A DNA stretch of 64,000 bases from Prostheceraeus crozeri (lineage: Eukaryota > Platyhelminthes > Polycladida > Euryleptidae), in NCBI GenBank assembly GCA_907163375.1, contig CAJQUW010001638.1:1-64000 (forward strand), given 5' to 3'. The notes beneath the pieces were generated by a model. The model was not told where the DNA came from. It ran no database searches and saw nothing but the letters and a program-made list of their open reading frames with translations. The translations under genes and the position numbers were made by a program. Positions 14,101-29,100 of the stretch are shown here, one piece after another (the first letter of the stretch is position 1; every line of letters begins with the position of its first letter).

Positions 14101-17100
14101 ATTAGTTGAACTTTCAAGTTTTCATTTCCTGAAGTTAATTCACATTGAGCATGCACAAACAATTTGAAGATATGTAAAGAAGTTGTTTAACTATTTAGGG
14201 AAATTGCAGAGGGAGATTCTGTCTGATTTGGCAGATCTAGAAAGAAATTTTCAACTGCTGAATGGTATACAAATTATTGTTTCTTAGAGAAACCACTTTC
14301 CCTAAATTGGAAAACCCATTGCCATTTTACACCAGTGCGAAAACATGGTTGAATTTTGCGTTTTTAGAATATTTTATGGGATATCTAATATCTTAGGACG
14401 AACCCAAGGTTAGAGACCCAAGAATGAGAGTTTGACCACAATAGGTTATTCATGTATCTCATCTCTATAAACTCTAAAAACAAATGCTGGAATTGAGATT
14501 TGAAAGCTGAATGTTGATCATATACATCATCCAATCATCACAAAATAATTGTCAAAAATTTTCACTGCTAGCTGCTGCTCAATGAAACTAAGCATTTAAA
14601 GTACGCAAACATCTATTTCACACAACTGAAAAGAGTTTGATGGCAAGTTAGGCTCTTTTCAAATTCTAGTCTACATGCATGTACAACACGATAATCCCAT
14701 TTCGGTCTAGGCATTTATATCTATCAAAAATCATCTATCTTATACACGAAGTAGCTGTAAATGAATGTAATTAATCTAAGTCTTTTTGTTCATATATTCT
14801 GGTATTCATTCATGGTGGACATTGTATATCTTTATTCTTATTTTCGGACAGTGCCACCCAAGAAATTGTAAACTACAATTTTCGCAAGGCACCTTTCGTC
14901 AGATCAATCAGACATCTTCAGGCGTGTCTTAGACGTATTCTAGTATGTCGATATAACCCATGTGTGATGACTGCTGATGTGCTTATGTCACGTCTATGCT
15001 GTATGCAACTACCTTTTTAAAGTAGCCACATAGACTATTGCGAATTAATGTTAATAAGACAGTGATAATAATAATAACAATAATAAGAAAGGGTTACTCT
15101 TATTTCACAACCATAGGTTATTCAGAAGTAGCGTTACATTTTCATACATTGAAAAAACACAAGAGAAAATCATGTGACATGCAAAGCGTAATAAAGACTT
15201 GAAAGCGGACTGTTCGTGAATTCAGCTTTCATTGTTGAAGCAAAACAGTGCTACGTCGAGCCCAATGTCATCTAAGATTAGTCCAACGCCTTTGTAAGAT
15301 GCAACTTCGTGCTTAAGCATGGGAAATACCCACAGTCTGGTTTAAAGTCAATGAAACTTTGCTTTAGAAAATATTTACAGTAAAAAGGAACACAGTTTAA
15401 TGAAGAAACACTCTTATACTTACATTGCAGCTTCTTCTCGCGTGTATTCATTTCATCCTGACCTTGATGAGAGGATATTGGCCGGAAAACACTGAGTATT
15501 GTGGCAAAATGTGTGAAATCGATTTCTTCTTTCCTGCAAGTATTCATGTTATTTCACCGTGAACAGTTAATTCATGAGAATGAATTTAAAGGGAGGATAA
15601 ACTGATTATTCTCAGACTCAGAGTAGAAGTAAAGAAAATGGCGGGAAACCAGTATCTCGAACATTGCAAAGCGCTCGCTATCAACGTGGAAAACATGGCT
15701 GTTAATCTGAAGATGCATTGAAAAGGCAAAAGGAAAAACAATGTGCAGTCATCTCAGACAATTTACCGTAGGCGCTCTCACTCTGAGCCAAGCAAACTTG
15801 TCTTTAATTATGAAACCAACAATTACACTAGTCAGATAATTACAAAAACTATGGTGAGGCTGACTGACCTGTAAACTCTCATGGATTGTCTATTGGATCC
15901 CCCAGCAGTCTAGCGAATTAGAAATTTTTATTTAATTACCGGATTTCTTCAAATACAACCCCCGGATTCTATTTTATTTCGACTCTGCCTGGCTGAGTTC
16001 TGTAGGAGGCCCACATTTCACGCTAGCGATCTCGTATTTTTCAAGCGATCATTATTTATCGGCAACTCCTTTGACTGGTCGCGAATGAATGAATTTATTT
16101 GCAGCAAATACTACAATAAGGCACCAGTGGTTGATGACAAACGTTATGTGCAGCCCACTAAATATTTACAAAACATTACTCAAAATGCACAATTTCATAT
16201 AGAAGTAAATGTCAAAAGATCAATTATCTGTGAGGTCGACGTGGCGTACAACATAATGCTCGAGTAGCCTGAGAGAGGTCGATATGACTATACACTCTGG
16301 TATGGAACTCCACACACTAAAAACACGATGAGCGAAATATAATCTTTTATAGTTCAGCTTCACATTGTCGGGATACTTTAATTTGAGACAACGTCCGCGG
16401 ATAGAAACTCGATTGCAAGTGCTTAGTAATTGTTCGAAGGGTATGTCAACGAGATTATTTAAAACTTTACATAGCAAAATCAAATCAAACACATTCCTTC
16501 TTTCTGAAGAACATAAATATAGGGTCGAAAAGGAGAGATAAATAACCACTGATCTTTGTGTTAGGACTTAAATGAAAGTTGATAATTAGTTATCAGTTGT
16601 TAATAAGTAAGATATCACAGTACATGTACTGATAATTGCTTCGAAGGATTAACCTTTCTATTAACTTCGCAATTATGCAAAATATTCAAGAATGTATGAG
16701 TACTTCAATACAATTTAAAGGAATATATTGCAGCAAATTAATTTTCCTGAATGGTAAAAATTTGTCAACCCAAATCTCTTCGTCAAACTCGACTCTAAAC
16801 AACTATCAGAGTGTGAAATATTAAATGGCTAAAATTAATGCACGTTTTATTAACAGATGAGCATGCATTAGATTGCTTTCCGTACAGGTTTATGTCTCAA
16901 ACATAGCAACATGATCAAGATTGATCGGATTGAATAGAAACAATACACAGAACAACTCAATCATTTCATACAAATTGAATACCAGGTAAGTAACAAAAAC
17001 TTTATGCAACATATCGCTCCTTAATTTCAACAATCTTGATGGTGAACAATGACAAGCGAGGATATTTCGACAAGTAATTCAAGCAACATCTACATCTACA

Positions 17101-20100
17101 GTCTACAGTCTGTGAATCTTTCCTTCTGTGTTCCTTCTCTGAATACAAAGAAAGCAGTGAAAAATGTATATATTCTGCTGTTAATCTTTAATTAACTGAA
17201 TAATTATCTGCCATGGACAACATACCTGAGAAATTACATTGAAGTGATTTTTCAATAATACATATCCATTTTTGACGAAATTGAGTTACGATCAGAATGA
17301 TGATGCTTGAGGCATTATCCATGTGATGTTCACGTCCTTTTGCCCAATTCGATTTCATAACACGACATACCTATTTTCGCAATTTTTCAAAGCGAGACAT
17401 GTCCAAGAGATTCCATTCTGATGTATCAAATACGGCTCCAAGATAGATTTCATGCGTCGATCATCACTTAGCGTCACTTCAGGATTAATAAGAATTGTGA
17501 GATTATCGCATGTCTATGGTCAATCAAATTCGTCGATAAAATTGTCTTCGTTTTTTATTTTGTACTTTTAAAGTTAATAAATTTATATAAAATTATTTAT
17601 ATTGTATAAACTTTGAAAAATTATGTTCTTATTTTTCATTTTCTAATGTGCTAAAGAAAGGCTGCAGTCATTAATCACCCGGTGCTGCGGCCCTAATATA
17701 GATTTCGTAAATGGAGTCACCTAGTAAGACTTCAAGGTTAGCTGGAATCGTGGGACTATCGAAAATCTATGGTCGATCAACGCTTAGAAAAAGGTGACTC
17801 TCGTAGTCATAGCAACTGTCGATAGGGCGTCTAGATTTCACTCGGTAGGGTTGAGGTCAGTGCTTTAAAAAGAAATGAAGTATATTTTGGAAAGCGCCAA
17901 ATTTTTTGATCGTAAAATATTTGATTATTGATAGAGACGTATTTCAGCTGCCACCAGCAGCTATCTTGAGGCAACTATTGAAGGAATATTGAATACATTT
18001 GTTTCAATATTTCTTCAATAGTTGCCTGTAGATAGTTGCTAGTGGCAGCTGAAATATATCTATATCGATAACACAATACTTTACGATCAAATAATTTGGC
18101 GCTTTTCAAAATATCTTCATTTCTTATGTCTAGCCAAAATCTGTTCAAAATTTAAAAAGAAAACAATTTTACATTAATGTTTCATGGAAGAAAACAAACC
18201 TTACTGTTGACTGAGTGCTATGTATGATTGTTATTTTCATAATCAATTCTAGTGAATCTTTCGCTTTGAACAAGAAGGAAACAAATTTTTAATCATCAAT
18301 AGTCATGACTGGCTTCTCAGTCAAGCTTTGGAACATTTACAGTCTGTAATAACTTGAAATCATGGCATGTTAAAAGTTGATGCAAATTTCGTTATTTGTG
18401 GAACTTCAAGGACTTTTAGATACAGAATTTTAAATCATTTATCTGAGCTCACATGCTTTCATATCATGGTTAAAGACATGTCAGAAAAAGTGATGGCAAA
18501 GAAATTTGTATAGTTAATATTAAGTTTGTGCAGAAATTTGACTGGATCCCCTCTTGAAATGTCAAAATCTGGATATGTCGCGTTTTGAAAAATATGCATT
18601 AGCAGCAAAATATGTACTTCTCAACCTTCACATGCATAAAAATACATCTTCTACTTGACTGGTCCAGGGATAAATAGAGAAATATATATAACCTCTATAT
18701 ATCCTTGGACTGGTCACTTGAAATTTGGCGGAATAGTGAAGGATGAGCTATAAAACAATGTCACACTTCATAATTAGCCGCAATTTCATCTTAAAACTTG
18801 CATCAGAATTTTGCGGATTATTGAGAGTATCAAAAATGGGAATGTCGCGTTTTAAAAAATCACTCTTCAAATTCTGCTCATGCAAGCCTTATTGAGAAAA
18901 ATGGAATGAAAAAGCACACGAGAGAGGAATATGTGTGAGTGAGCGAATAAATGGCTCGAAGTTTTGGCACTACGATAACCTAGTGAATTCGACCAAAGTG
19001 ATATACAGTAGATGAAATTCCTCATGAGCAAATGATCTACCACTTCATTTTGCAAGGGGGTGTATGAAAATTATCACTGACAAAGAAAATGAATCTTACC
19101 ACAGCTTATATGATCAATATCGATAAATGAGGCCAGATAGGCGAAATTGATTTTTGTGCAGGATTTCAGTTTGAAAGGCGTGTCTAATTATCATCATTTA
19201 ATATGCTTCAGACAACTATGATTTCAAAACTTTTCTTTACTAATATTTTTTTGAAATTACATTATGTTTATAATACTTGAATAAAACAAAAATATACATT
19301 ACAGGAACTGTTGTGGATAGAGAAAAAAACATCTTGAACACATTTCTGTGAGGCACTTCACACTGAACACCAAAACCGACAAACCGCTAACCGATGCTTC
19401 TACAAAAATATCGAGAATTCTTACTGTAGATAGCAATACTTAGGCCAGCACACGAGACATTTTCTAAAACAAAAGGCATTTGATGAAACACAACGTACTT
19501 TTGCTTTCACTTGACGGAATGTTTTCATGGGAGCTTATAATCATGACAATCATCATCATTAACTTTACAAGAAATCTGCACTCTTGACGAATGAGCTGCA
19601 AATAACTTCGAATAAAGAGATGGAAACTGTGCATGGTTCAGATTTATAAGGAAATAATATTGAAAATTAATTGATAAAAGACGTGATAAAATTTAACTTC
19701 ATTTCAAACAATCATAAAATGATATTACCATACATGTACTCAGGGATGCAGAGTCGGAGTCCTATCAAATGATAGGACTCTGGACTCCGGCCTGTAATTA
19801 GACCCGAAATAAAATACAAACTAATTATCTCTCCTCGTACATAGCTGTCACTGTCAACTTTCTCCATCAAACAAAAGTACAGAGACATTGCTGCATGCAA
19901 GGCTTGTAATAGTTGACGGAATGAACAGTGATAGTGAAAAAAAGATTGTCTTTTCACTCGATGATTTAATAGAGAAGACAAGCTTTCCTAGCTCGATCAC
20001 ACCTACGCACCTAAGGTCACATCAGAGACAAAAATGAAATATTAGTTTGTTTGAGAACATTACCTCTTACCCTCATGCTAATCGTGTGTGATGGCTCCTC

Positions 20101-23100
20101 CAAAGCGCATATTAAAATCGAAAGGGTACTGATATTTTTTTGAAGAAGAATGGGGGATTTTCCTGCCTGGTAGAGACTGAAGAAAAACCGCATGAAGCAC
20201 ACATCGACAAAATGGGAGGATCTCAGTCAAATGCATCCGACTTAAAGCGACAATTGATAAACTTTCATCGAAAATGATTGATAATTGATACAGCAATGAT
20301 CACTAAAGATATGTTCAGGTAAGCTTATAATGATCTTCTATGATGTACGTTAGCAGTTTTTTTAATAAGCTAGGCCATATATACTTGTCACCCGGAGTAG
20401 GAGTCCTATCAACCCTCGGAGTCGGAGTCCTATCAAAATGATAGGACTCCGCATCCCTGCATGTACTCCGATTTCTTGTAAGACTTCACAAGATAAGACT
20501 TACAAGGCAACAATTAAAAAATATATGCCTTTGATGAGAGAGCTGCAAACATAGAAATGGATTGTTTATATGAGGTTGACCAGAATGGAAATTGACTCAA
20601 GGTCGCGACACATCCGGGGAAGCTAAGTTAGGGCATGAATGACCAATGAAAAGCTTAGAATTACACATGTGATTGATTCTAACCCAATGATGCAGCCGTT
20701 GACAAGCGTATCTACGGTAGTGGTTCCCAACCTTCGCATGCTGCGTACCCCAAAATAGAAAATGATAAGACTTTTTAGTATTCTGCGTACCCTCACCTAT
20801 ATATATAAAAAAATATAACAAGAATTCAATCATGCTAAAATTTCATTTTGAAATTCGTAATTTAATATCACAAAAAATTAACTAGGTGTAACAACACAAG
20901 CGCAGCGACAGTCATGTTCCAATATCAAACGAGCTCTATGCTTGCTTTTAATCATTACTATGGTGGAGAATCCGGATTCGCATAGGTGTGTGGTTGAGGT
21001 CGAGTTGGTGGTCACTAATTAGCAGCGGTTGCTTCAAGGCCAGATGATGACAATCCAATGCGGAATGCGCACAAAGTTAACAGTTCAAATGACCCATGAA
21101 CAGGAAGGTTATCAAAGTAAATATGAATTATAATAAATCTGCCATATTATGCGTACCCCAGGTTGGGAACCCCTGATCTACGGGAAAATGCGTGCGATTT
21201 ACTTGCCACTATTGTGTATTGCAAAAAGTTTAACTTCCATTCTAGAGGTTTTATTATTTTTTTTCAATTTCTATGGCTGCAAATAACTGTTTGATGGAAA
21301 TGTGACATATGCAGAATCCGTCAAACAAGAAAAAGGGGGGGAATCAATCAATAATAGCAAAAAGTAGTATAGGATAGAAATTTTACAATCTACATTACAA
21401 ATACAATGTATTTCATATTGTATTATAATTCGTAATTCTGCACGTTGTCATTAGGGTTGCCAAACTCGTCCAGAAAAAAATCCGGACGCTCTAATGTTAT
21501 GTCATCAGAGTAAATATAAACATTAATTGCCTTCTATACTTAACTGTGAATGGAAAATAATCATTGCGCGTAAGATTGTCATCAATATCATGCGTATCTC
21601 TTTTCCTCGTCATTCATAAATGACAGGTGCTTTTGAATGAAAAATCGCAGCTTTTATGAACCCGCAATATATTCAATTAACAAATACATCAATAAATCTC
21701 AGAAGCCTTGAGAATATTTCACAAATCCTTTTAAAAAATATAGGCAGTACAAAGCTATATAAAAATATACATTAGTGAGCCTATGGTTGGGTTATGAATC
21801 AACAAATCTATAAAGAATACAACGTTGCATCTGTGATTGCGCTACCAGAAAACAAGTCTATATAATAATACATCACTGATAGACGAATGAACTATCAATA
21901 AAAACACGTCAAGTATAAACAATCTAGCTCACTGAAATCTGTCCATAAAAACAATCCGATAAAAAATTCTTCTTTGGCAAAAACAATTCTTTAAATAGTC
22001 TAAAAAATTACGTTCATGATTCTTCATCATCACTAGCACTATCGTGCTCATATGATTGGAAGTATCGCCGGGATGAGCTTCGAGCTAAGTCGATGAGGGA
22101 CTGAGTTACTGAAAAATGTTGTAATCCATCGATATTTTTCAAGTGAGATCGCACTCGCCGGATACCGTTCAGAGTTTCGGGTTGGAGACGATTTCTCTCC
22201 TTTGTGACTACAGCTGTATTTACACTAAATCCTCTTTCCTCAGCAGCATTGTGTGGCTGAATACAAAGCAATGCCTGCACAAGAACTTTGATCAGTGGAT
22301 ATTTGTGCTTTTCGAATATCTTGCTCCAATAAGCATCTAGCTGTTCTTCTTTGAGTGGCTGAATATTATTGTTGATTGCCAGCTGTTTCCATTCCTCGAT
22401 TAATGGTTGCATGTCATCAACTTTTATTGCGGGAATGAGACCTGCAAGAAACGTCAAGTTTTTCAATTTTGTTGTCTTGTCCTTATCCGACTGAAACGTG
22501 CGGTTTTGTGGACACAGCAATGTCAACTTTCGCCACAAACGCATGTGTTCTTTTTGATCAAGTTTGAGATTGCTCATGGTTGCGTGGAAAGCCTCCAAAT
22601 AAAAAGCCTTCGCTTCGAGTTTGAAATGGGTCATTTCGGCAGACTGCAAATTTTTCAGACATAAACGTTCGGCTCGGTGGCCAATGTCAACGTCTGATGA
22701 GTGATTTTCAGGGGCCGTGCTTGATGTTGAAATCTTCGACACGACGATGTCTTCACAGACAGAAGGCAGTAAAAATCGTCCGCCTAGAGAAGCCATCATA
22801 CCACAAATTCTGTACACATACTCCGGCCCAATGGGATCGTCTCTTTGTAAAAATAATTGCATTTCTTGAAATAGGGGAAGTGCTTCCGATAGAAAAAGGA
22901 GGTAGATGTCTGTCTTCTTTGATGCAAATGCGCTGCGAAGTCGCTCATGCCGATCATTCTTTGCCAAATCTGCCAATCCTTTTTTGGGCAAATACGAGTA
23001 GTGGACGAAATAGGTTCGAAGCGCATCAAGGAGCGTGAGAACTCGATTCACAAAATGAAGTAAGGTCAAAAACCGGTAGAATGCAAAAACCGTGATGAAG

Positions 23101-26100
23101 TTACGGTAGAATGAATTCTTCTATACAATACAATTTGCAAATACATTGACAAGTCAAAATATATTTGTGCAAATCCAAGAAGTAAACTGTTATGACAACA
23201 GCATAGTGCATGTACAAAATTACCCAAATTGGACCCTAGTAGTCTGTGAAAAAAGCAGTTTGCAAACTGATAAGGATGAATCAGCTTTAGTCCAAAGCAA
23301 GTAGTTGAATGATTTTAAACGGGTAAAGAAATAACTGACGAACATTAGTATGGATTTGATAAAAATCCGGAAATTTGATGGCTTTGACAAAAAATCCGAA
23401 CTTCAGCAGATTCTGTCAAAAAATCCGGACATCAGCAGATTCTGTCAAAAAATCCGGACAAATTCCGGACGTCCGGATAAAATCCGGACGTATGGCAACC
23501 CTGTGTCATGCTATCTTCAAAATGAGTGCATGATAAAGAAAGATTTCGCATAAAAGGACTTTGATAAAAAGACTTATTATGCTGTTTTCAATGATTATTA
23601 AGTAGCTACTGCATGATTGTTGTATACTAATGCAAACTGCTATAAGTACTTGCATTTTGCTGTATCTTGTCTATAACTGCTACATAATTTTGATTGCATA
23701 CCTGCTGCATAGTACTATAGACTACCATATGAATACTTACAGTTTACTATATCTTGTTTAACGTTGATGTGGTCATTATTGCGGCATATATTCGTTAGTT
23801 TTCGTCAACATTCATGATTTCTTTACCTAAATTACACAATCAACAATTTGGACAACAGTCAACGCGTTGCGTTAAAAGATTGACTAACTTGGCTTATTCT
23901 ACACAAATAGCAATGATACTGTGTAATAGTATTTCGATACTTAAATATGCTACGCGAGATCGCAAGAAAAAAGTGATATGCAAGATATTGGTGTATTCGA
24001 ACGCCACAGCGCATGTGTGCTATTGAACAACATAGAAAGAGCTTCAGAAAGCCACTAAAGTTTTCGTCATCTATTGAGTGACGGTTTTTACTCTCAGCAC
24101 AGCAGAGAGCATCAACAGAAGCACCGATTAAAAAACGTGGAGACGACAATGATGACTGTTCGGTAAATCATTCTGCAGAATGTCAAATGACGACAACACA
24201 GACATTTAGAAAATTTTACTTCATTACTTCAATTCTTCTATCAGCTTCATTCTTATTTACTTGTCTCAATTTGTTATAAATGACAAGACCAATACATGGA
24301 CACAATCTAGTCTATAATCAAATGATCAGAATTGACAAATCTCACAGTCTTCATTCCGTTTCCGACTGAATTATGACGCCACACGACCTTGTCTTCGTGT
24401 GCTTTCACTTCAATCTATGAAAAATTCGTCACGTCAGCTGATGAGCTAACGCAACGGACATCGAAATATATAGAGGGTGATGTTGAGGGTAGCGTCTCAT
24501 TCATCCTTGAAATTTATTCTGCAGCAAATTCCACATTTTTTCTTGAAATATACAGGTATGCAATTCTGAGAAATAACGAAGAAAGGTCACTAAAGAGAGC
24601 GAAAAAACTGAAGTTTTAGCGTCACACTGGAGACTTGGACAGTAATGACAAAACCAGACTTGTACTGGAGCGGTGTGACACTTTTAGCGCGGATGCCCAC
24701 TCATACCGACTTCAATGACACTCGGGTCTCAACCATATAATTGATAGAGAGAAAAAAAAATTAATTCATTATAATATCAAAGTTTTTCTATACCAGATCA
24801 AAAGAAATAACGAAAAATCAATTCCAATTTTGCCAATCAATCTATTTTAATTTTTGACTTTGGCAATCAATTAATTGCAATAATCCCAATAAATTACCAA
24901 TTAATAGAGAAATGTTGAAACTAGGTAAGAATGTTGAGCAATGAAACTAATGATTACAAGGGTGATCTCCAACTCAACATTACAATGAAAAGTTCTAAAT
25001 TCAAATAGAAAATGCATGTACAGACAACGCGACACAACCTGTCTATATTTACACTGATATCATCATATTCTATGTAGTACATAGGACGCCTATAAACATA
25101 AAAGTAGCCTTGACAATGTGACATGATGACACTGCACAGTACATCAAGTGAGATAATACTTCGAGAGCAAATAAACACAACTCATGTGATCGGGTTATCA
25201 CTTAAACTTAGTACCGGTATTTACTTTACTTATACTGAAAGGTAGTATTTTCCCATCATCTCCACAGCCAACAGCTACAACTCTGACTTTTGGCATGCAT
25301 CACTGTTGTCTCATGCATCGTAATGAGAAAACCAAATGTCTTTCAAATGTGAACTTAATGGTGGTGTCAACCTCCTCTCCCTGCAATTGGAAAGGACGGG
25401 TCAAGAGGGCCCGTCAGGTGTGAGCGGGCCATAGCCAGCTCCCACCGGCGGATGAGCGCTTTGCTCTGTATTGCTTGTAGTTTGTCAATGTTTGTGAGAT
25501 GCTTGATGACCGGATTGTGGATGTATTCCATGAATTATGATGTATATATTTAGTCCGTTGGGTCATTTAACCTAGAATTATGAGTACGCAGCATTTTTGT
25601 GAAGATGTTTTATAATGATTTATGCAGAATGTGTCCTTCAAGTAAATCACTTCCCCATAAACGAAGCTCTTTGCTTATTAAAGGTTCAGTGACTACTAAA
25701 ATAAAGCCCCTAATTCCACTTAAGTAATGAATGATACTATGCCATTATAGGCACATTTCAAAAAGTGTTCAGTTTCGAGTTAAGTTAAATATTTCGTAAC
25801 AATTATCTCATCACCTTACTATAAACTCAACTCATAGAGAGTGTCAGCAATTGCTCTTACTTAGCATTTAACCAAAGTTGCGCTGATATTACAAATATGC
25901 AACATAGTTATATAGTAATGTACGGTTGGATCTTAAGATACATTATATAATTAAATGTATGTGATTAAAGATAACACACACTAGCTTCAGCATGTTGTGT
26001 ACATATGAATCCTTTTAAAGGTTAATTGCTTCTGTTTTATTACATTGACTCGTTATCGTAAAATCAACCATCATTCTACTAGTGCATTCCATTTTAGCGG

Positions 26101-29100
26101 AAATGCTAGGACAAATTCCGCCAAAAACTGAAGGATTGGTGGAAAAGAGTCCTGAAGTAAATACATGTTTTAAATTTTGAAATCCAATTCAAAAAACCTT
26201 TCATGTAAGGAACCTACTAGAGTGGAGGAAGAGTGTCGCTGGATCTGAATGTGATATACTACCAGCATATAAATTAATAATTGAAGAGCGAGTAGGCTTC
26301 AAAATATGAAGCAGTATAAACAAGCAAATATCCAACCATCGGATAGAGCCCGAAAAGTGTCTTCAGAATCAAATAGACCGCTACCACATTTTTCTAGGTT
26401 TCAAGAAGGAATTCGTTAAAGTATTGCAAGCAGCTTTGTGGGTCATTGTGAATTCGAAAGTTGTGGCGCACTATAGATTTTAATGAAAACACTGGAAAAA
26501 CTACAAATGGGCCCAGTTTATGAAGATACAACTTACAGCTTACGATTACTTTTTGCGGGCACTTTCAATTTCCTTAGCAACCAATAATTGAACCCTCTCA
26601 TCGATAAATTGAAAATTGGTTCTGTAAACTATTAAAGATATTAATAGAATAGGCTAGTGATGGCAGTCACTACCATACAGATTGATAACTGAAGAACTTC
26701 TAACGGAGCTCTATTTCATGCATTATACAATAGTGACATTTGAATAAATTTCATAATTGTAGCGGAGTTCCCTTTTCAAAAAATTAAAACTTACAGACTG
26801 CATGTAAAGGCTACATGAGAGACAATACAATATTGATTAATACAATACGGACGAATTGATTGATACAGTACGGACGAAGCGCCGACAAAATTAAGGATTT
26901 TATGAATTTTCCATTTTTCAAAGTTATCTACAAATTGGCACCAACAAAGAATCTCTTGTAAATTACCGAAGTCAGTAATTTGTGAATATGGAATTCAGCT
27001 GCTATTGTACTATGTAATGGCAGAAAATTGGCTGTCCTCCGTTGGTACATAATATGCCCACAATTGCTTATTTGCCCTGTATCACGTCATATTTTGGTGC
27101 TGTATTGAAGCATAAATGGAATTTATATTGAAATTGAATGTTCTGGAAGTGAGGTTGAAACTCAGTTGAGGCATGAATGACTGATAGAAACTTAAGAATT
27201 ATGAGTTATGAGTAGCTGTTTTAGCTTTACTTCTAAAATTATGTTCTACTACTTTTTTATATTTTATTCCAAAATGAATTATCGAACAAACTGGTAGCAC
27301 CGATTTCAATATCATTAGCACTATATATGTGTCTTTATACAAAAAAAGAGTCACGAAATTCACAAATGTATTGGAGACCAGTCGTCCAATCTTTCAAGAA
27401 TTTTGTGGCTTCTTTTATTTATAAAGAGAGGATGGTTTTTTGAAGATTTTCGTCTCCATTAATATGGTCCTTTATTCTTGGACGGGATTCGGAAAAAATC
27501 CTCCTCACGTCACCAAAACATGTTCCATGGTATACCATGATACTGTGGACCATGGATCAATAACGTTGATTGAGTCGGAAGTCCTGATATGAAACAAACG
27601 CAAAATCACAAATGACATGACACTGCAAGTAAGAGTATGTGTCAATCTTCACAACCAATCATTAAAACTGCGGTCTAAATGAAGCATTAGAAAGAAAAGA
27701 GCTACAATGTGCAATCCAACTGAAATGATGATACGAATCAGGCAAGAACGCTGGCTAAAGTCTAGACTCGAATACAAACCACAGGTCTGGATTCCAGACA
27801 ATTAGAAATTCTTACATTGCAAATAATGAATGACCAGTACATAAATAAACAAATCACGTGAATCGGTGAATAGTTGAAATAAGCTAATGTGCGTTATCTG
27901 ATAAGACAAATAGACACAAATTTTATCGCATGATTCAATCAACTTTGACATAGTGAGCAGCAGTGTCATAAATCATCAATTGGTCAAACAATTACCTGGG
28001 TCTTAAAGGACTGAAAGATCACAAGAACCGCTGTTATAGATTACAATGTCATGAATGACTAATAATACAACTCACCCATTAGTGAAGAATAGATTAATAA
28101 TAGGATCTTCAATCGGATTGATCGCCAATTCAGGAATGCGGATGAAGTCTTTCCTCCTGTAAATTAAACAAAATCATTATAATAGCTGTAGTGCATAGTC
28201 CATGAAAATGTCACAATACAGTTACATCATATTATAAAGAATTTTTGGCGACCACAAATAGCTGTCTCATTTTAACAAAAAAATCTTACTTAAAATTGTA
28301 ATGCCTAAATACTGCTATAGAGAAGATAATAGAAGTCAGAGAAGGAGAAATTCTTTCAGTTAATCCATTTCACATTTGGAGTTGATGTTTGGACGCTGTT
28401 GTTGGAATGACTACTGTCTCACGGGAACGGAGATTGGCTTCATCGATCGGACCCGAAGATATTGATGTCTAATCTGTTGCCCATGTTGATGCCATTATTT
28501 GAGCACGGACGGATATACATATACCGATTATAAACGGATGATTGCTAGCTTTTCGCGTATTCTTTTATAACTACATGCAGTGGTCGTTTTGTACTGCCAA
28601 AATAGGTTGAATGGCAGTTGTGATACGTATGTAAGCTTGTAAACTATCATTCTGTGATGACAATTTGTCGTTTATGATCGGACATTCTGTCATTTAACAT
28701 TCTGTAGTTGTTTGCTTTGGGAGATGACTCAATGTTTTTGTTTTATCTGTGATTCGTGCACTTAATCTTTCTTGTTTGAATATACCTTTCAGCCGGTAGT
28801 CAACTTCATCATTAAGATGCGAGAGTTTCGGATAAAAATGGTTGAATTTGTTATTGTTTCTGTTTTGAGTCGGCAACATTCTACTATTGTTGATCATTCG
28901 ATTGGATAACACACGGTATCACCATTCAAACAGAACGAACTGCTTTCATTATGAGTTCTTTTTGAACCATTTGAAGTACAACGATCGTTGATGAGTTTCG
29001 GTTCATTTTTTATACGTAATTGTACGATTCATTGAAGGTGAGAAATGCAATCAGTGATGAACAAAAATGTTTCCCTTGCAGATTTTCTATAGAAATTGAA

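Larger units (their letters stand above)
7484..15423 (-). other. CHP intron 4
   Basis: A 7.9-kb intron. It contains two LINE tail fragments (8776-9200 and 9768-10576), a two-copy tandem repeat (13130-13243) and a doubtful Penelope-like tail (13923-14162). I see nothing recognisable in 7484-8775, 10577-13129, 13244-13922 or most of 14163-15423. Confidence 0.8.
15534..28075 (-). other. CHP intron 3
   Basis: A 12.5-kb intron holding a LINE tail (16085-16560), a hairpin element (17870-18130), two non-autonomous hAT elements (19741-20459, 20718-21175), a hAT copy (21452-23503) and a GC-rich patch (25366-25500). I recognise nothing in 16561-17869, 18131-19740, 23510-25365 or 25501-28075. Confidence 0.8.

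Noticed and set aside
22143-23038. Several plus-strand frames of 65-113 codons
   Set aside because: They are antisense to the hAT transposase frame.
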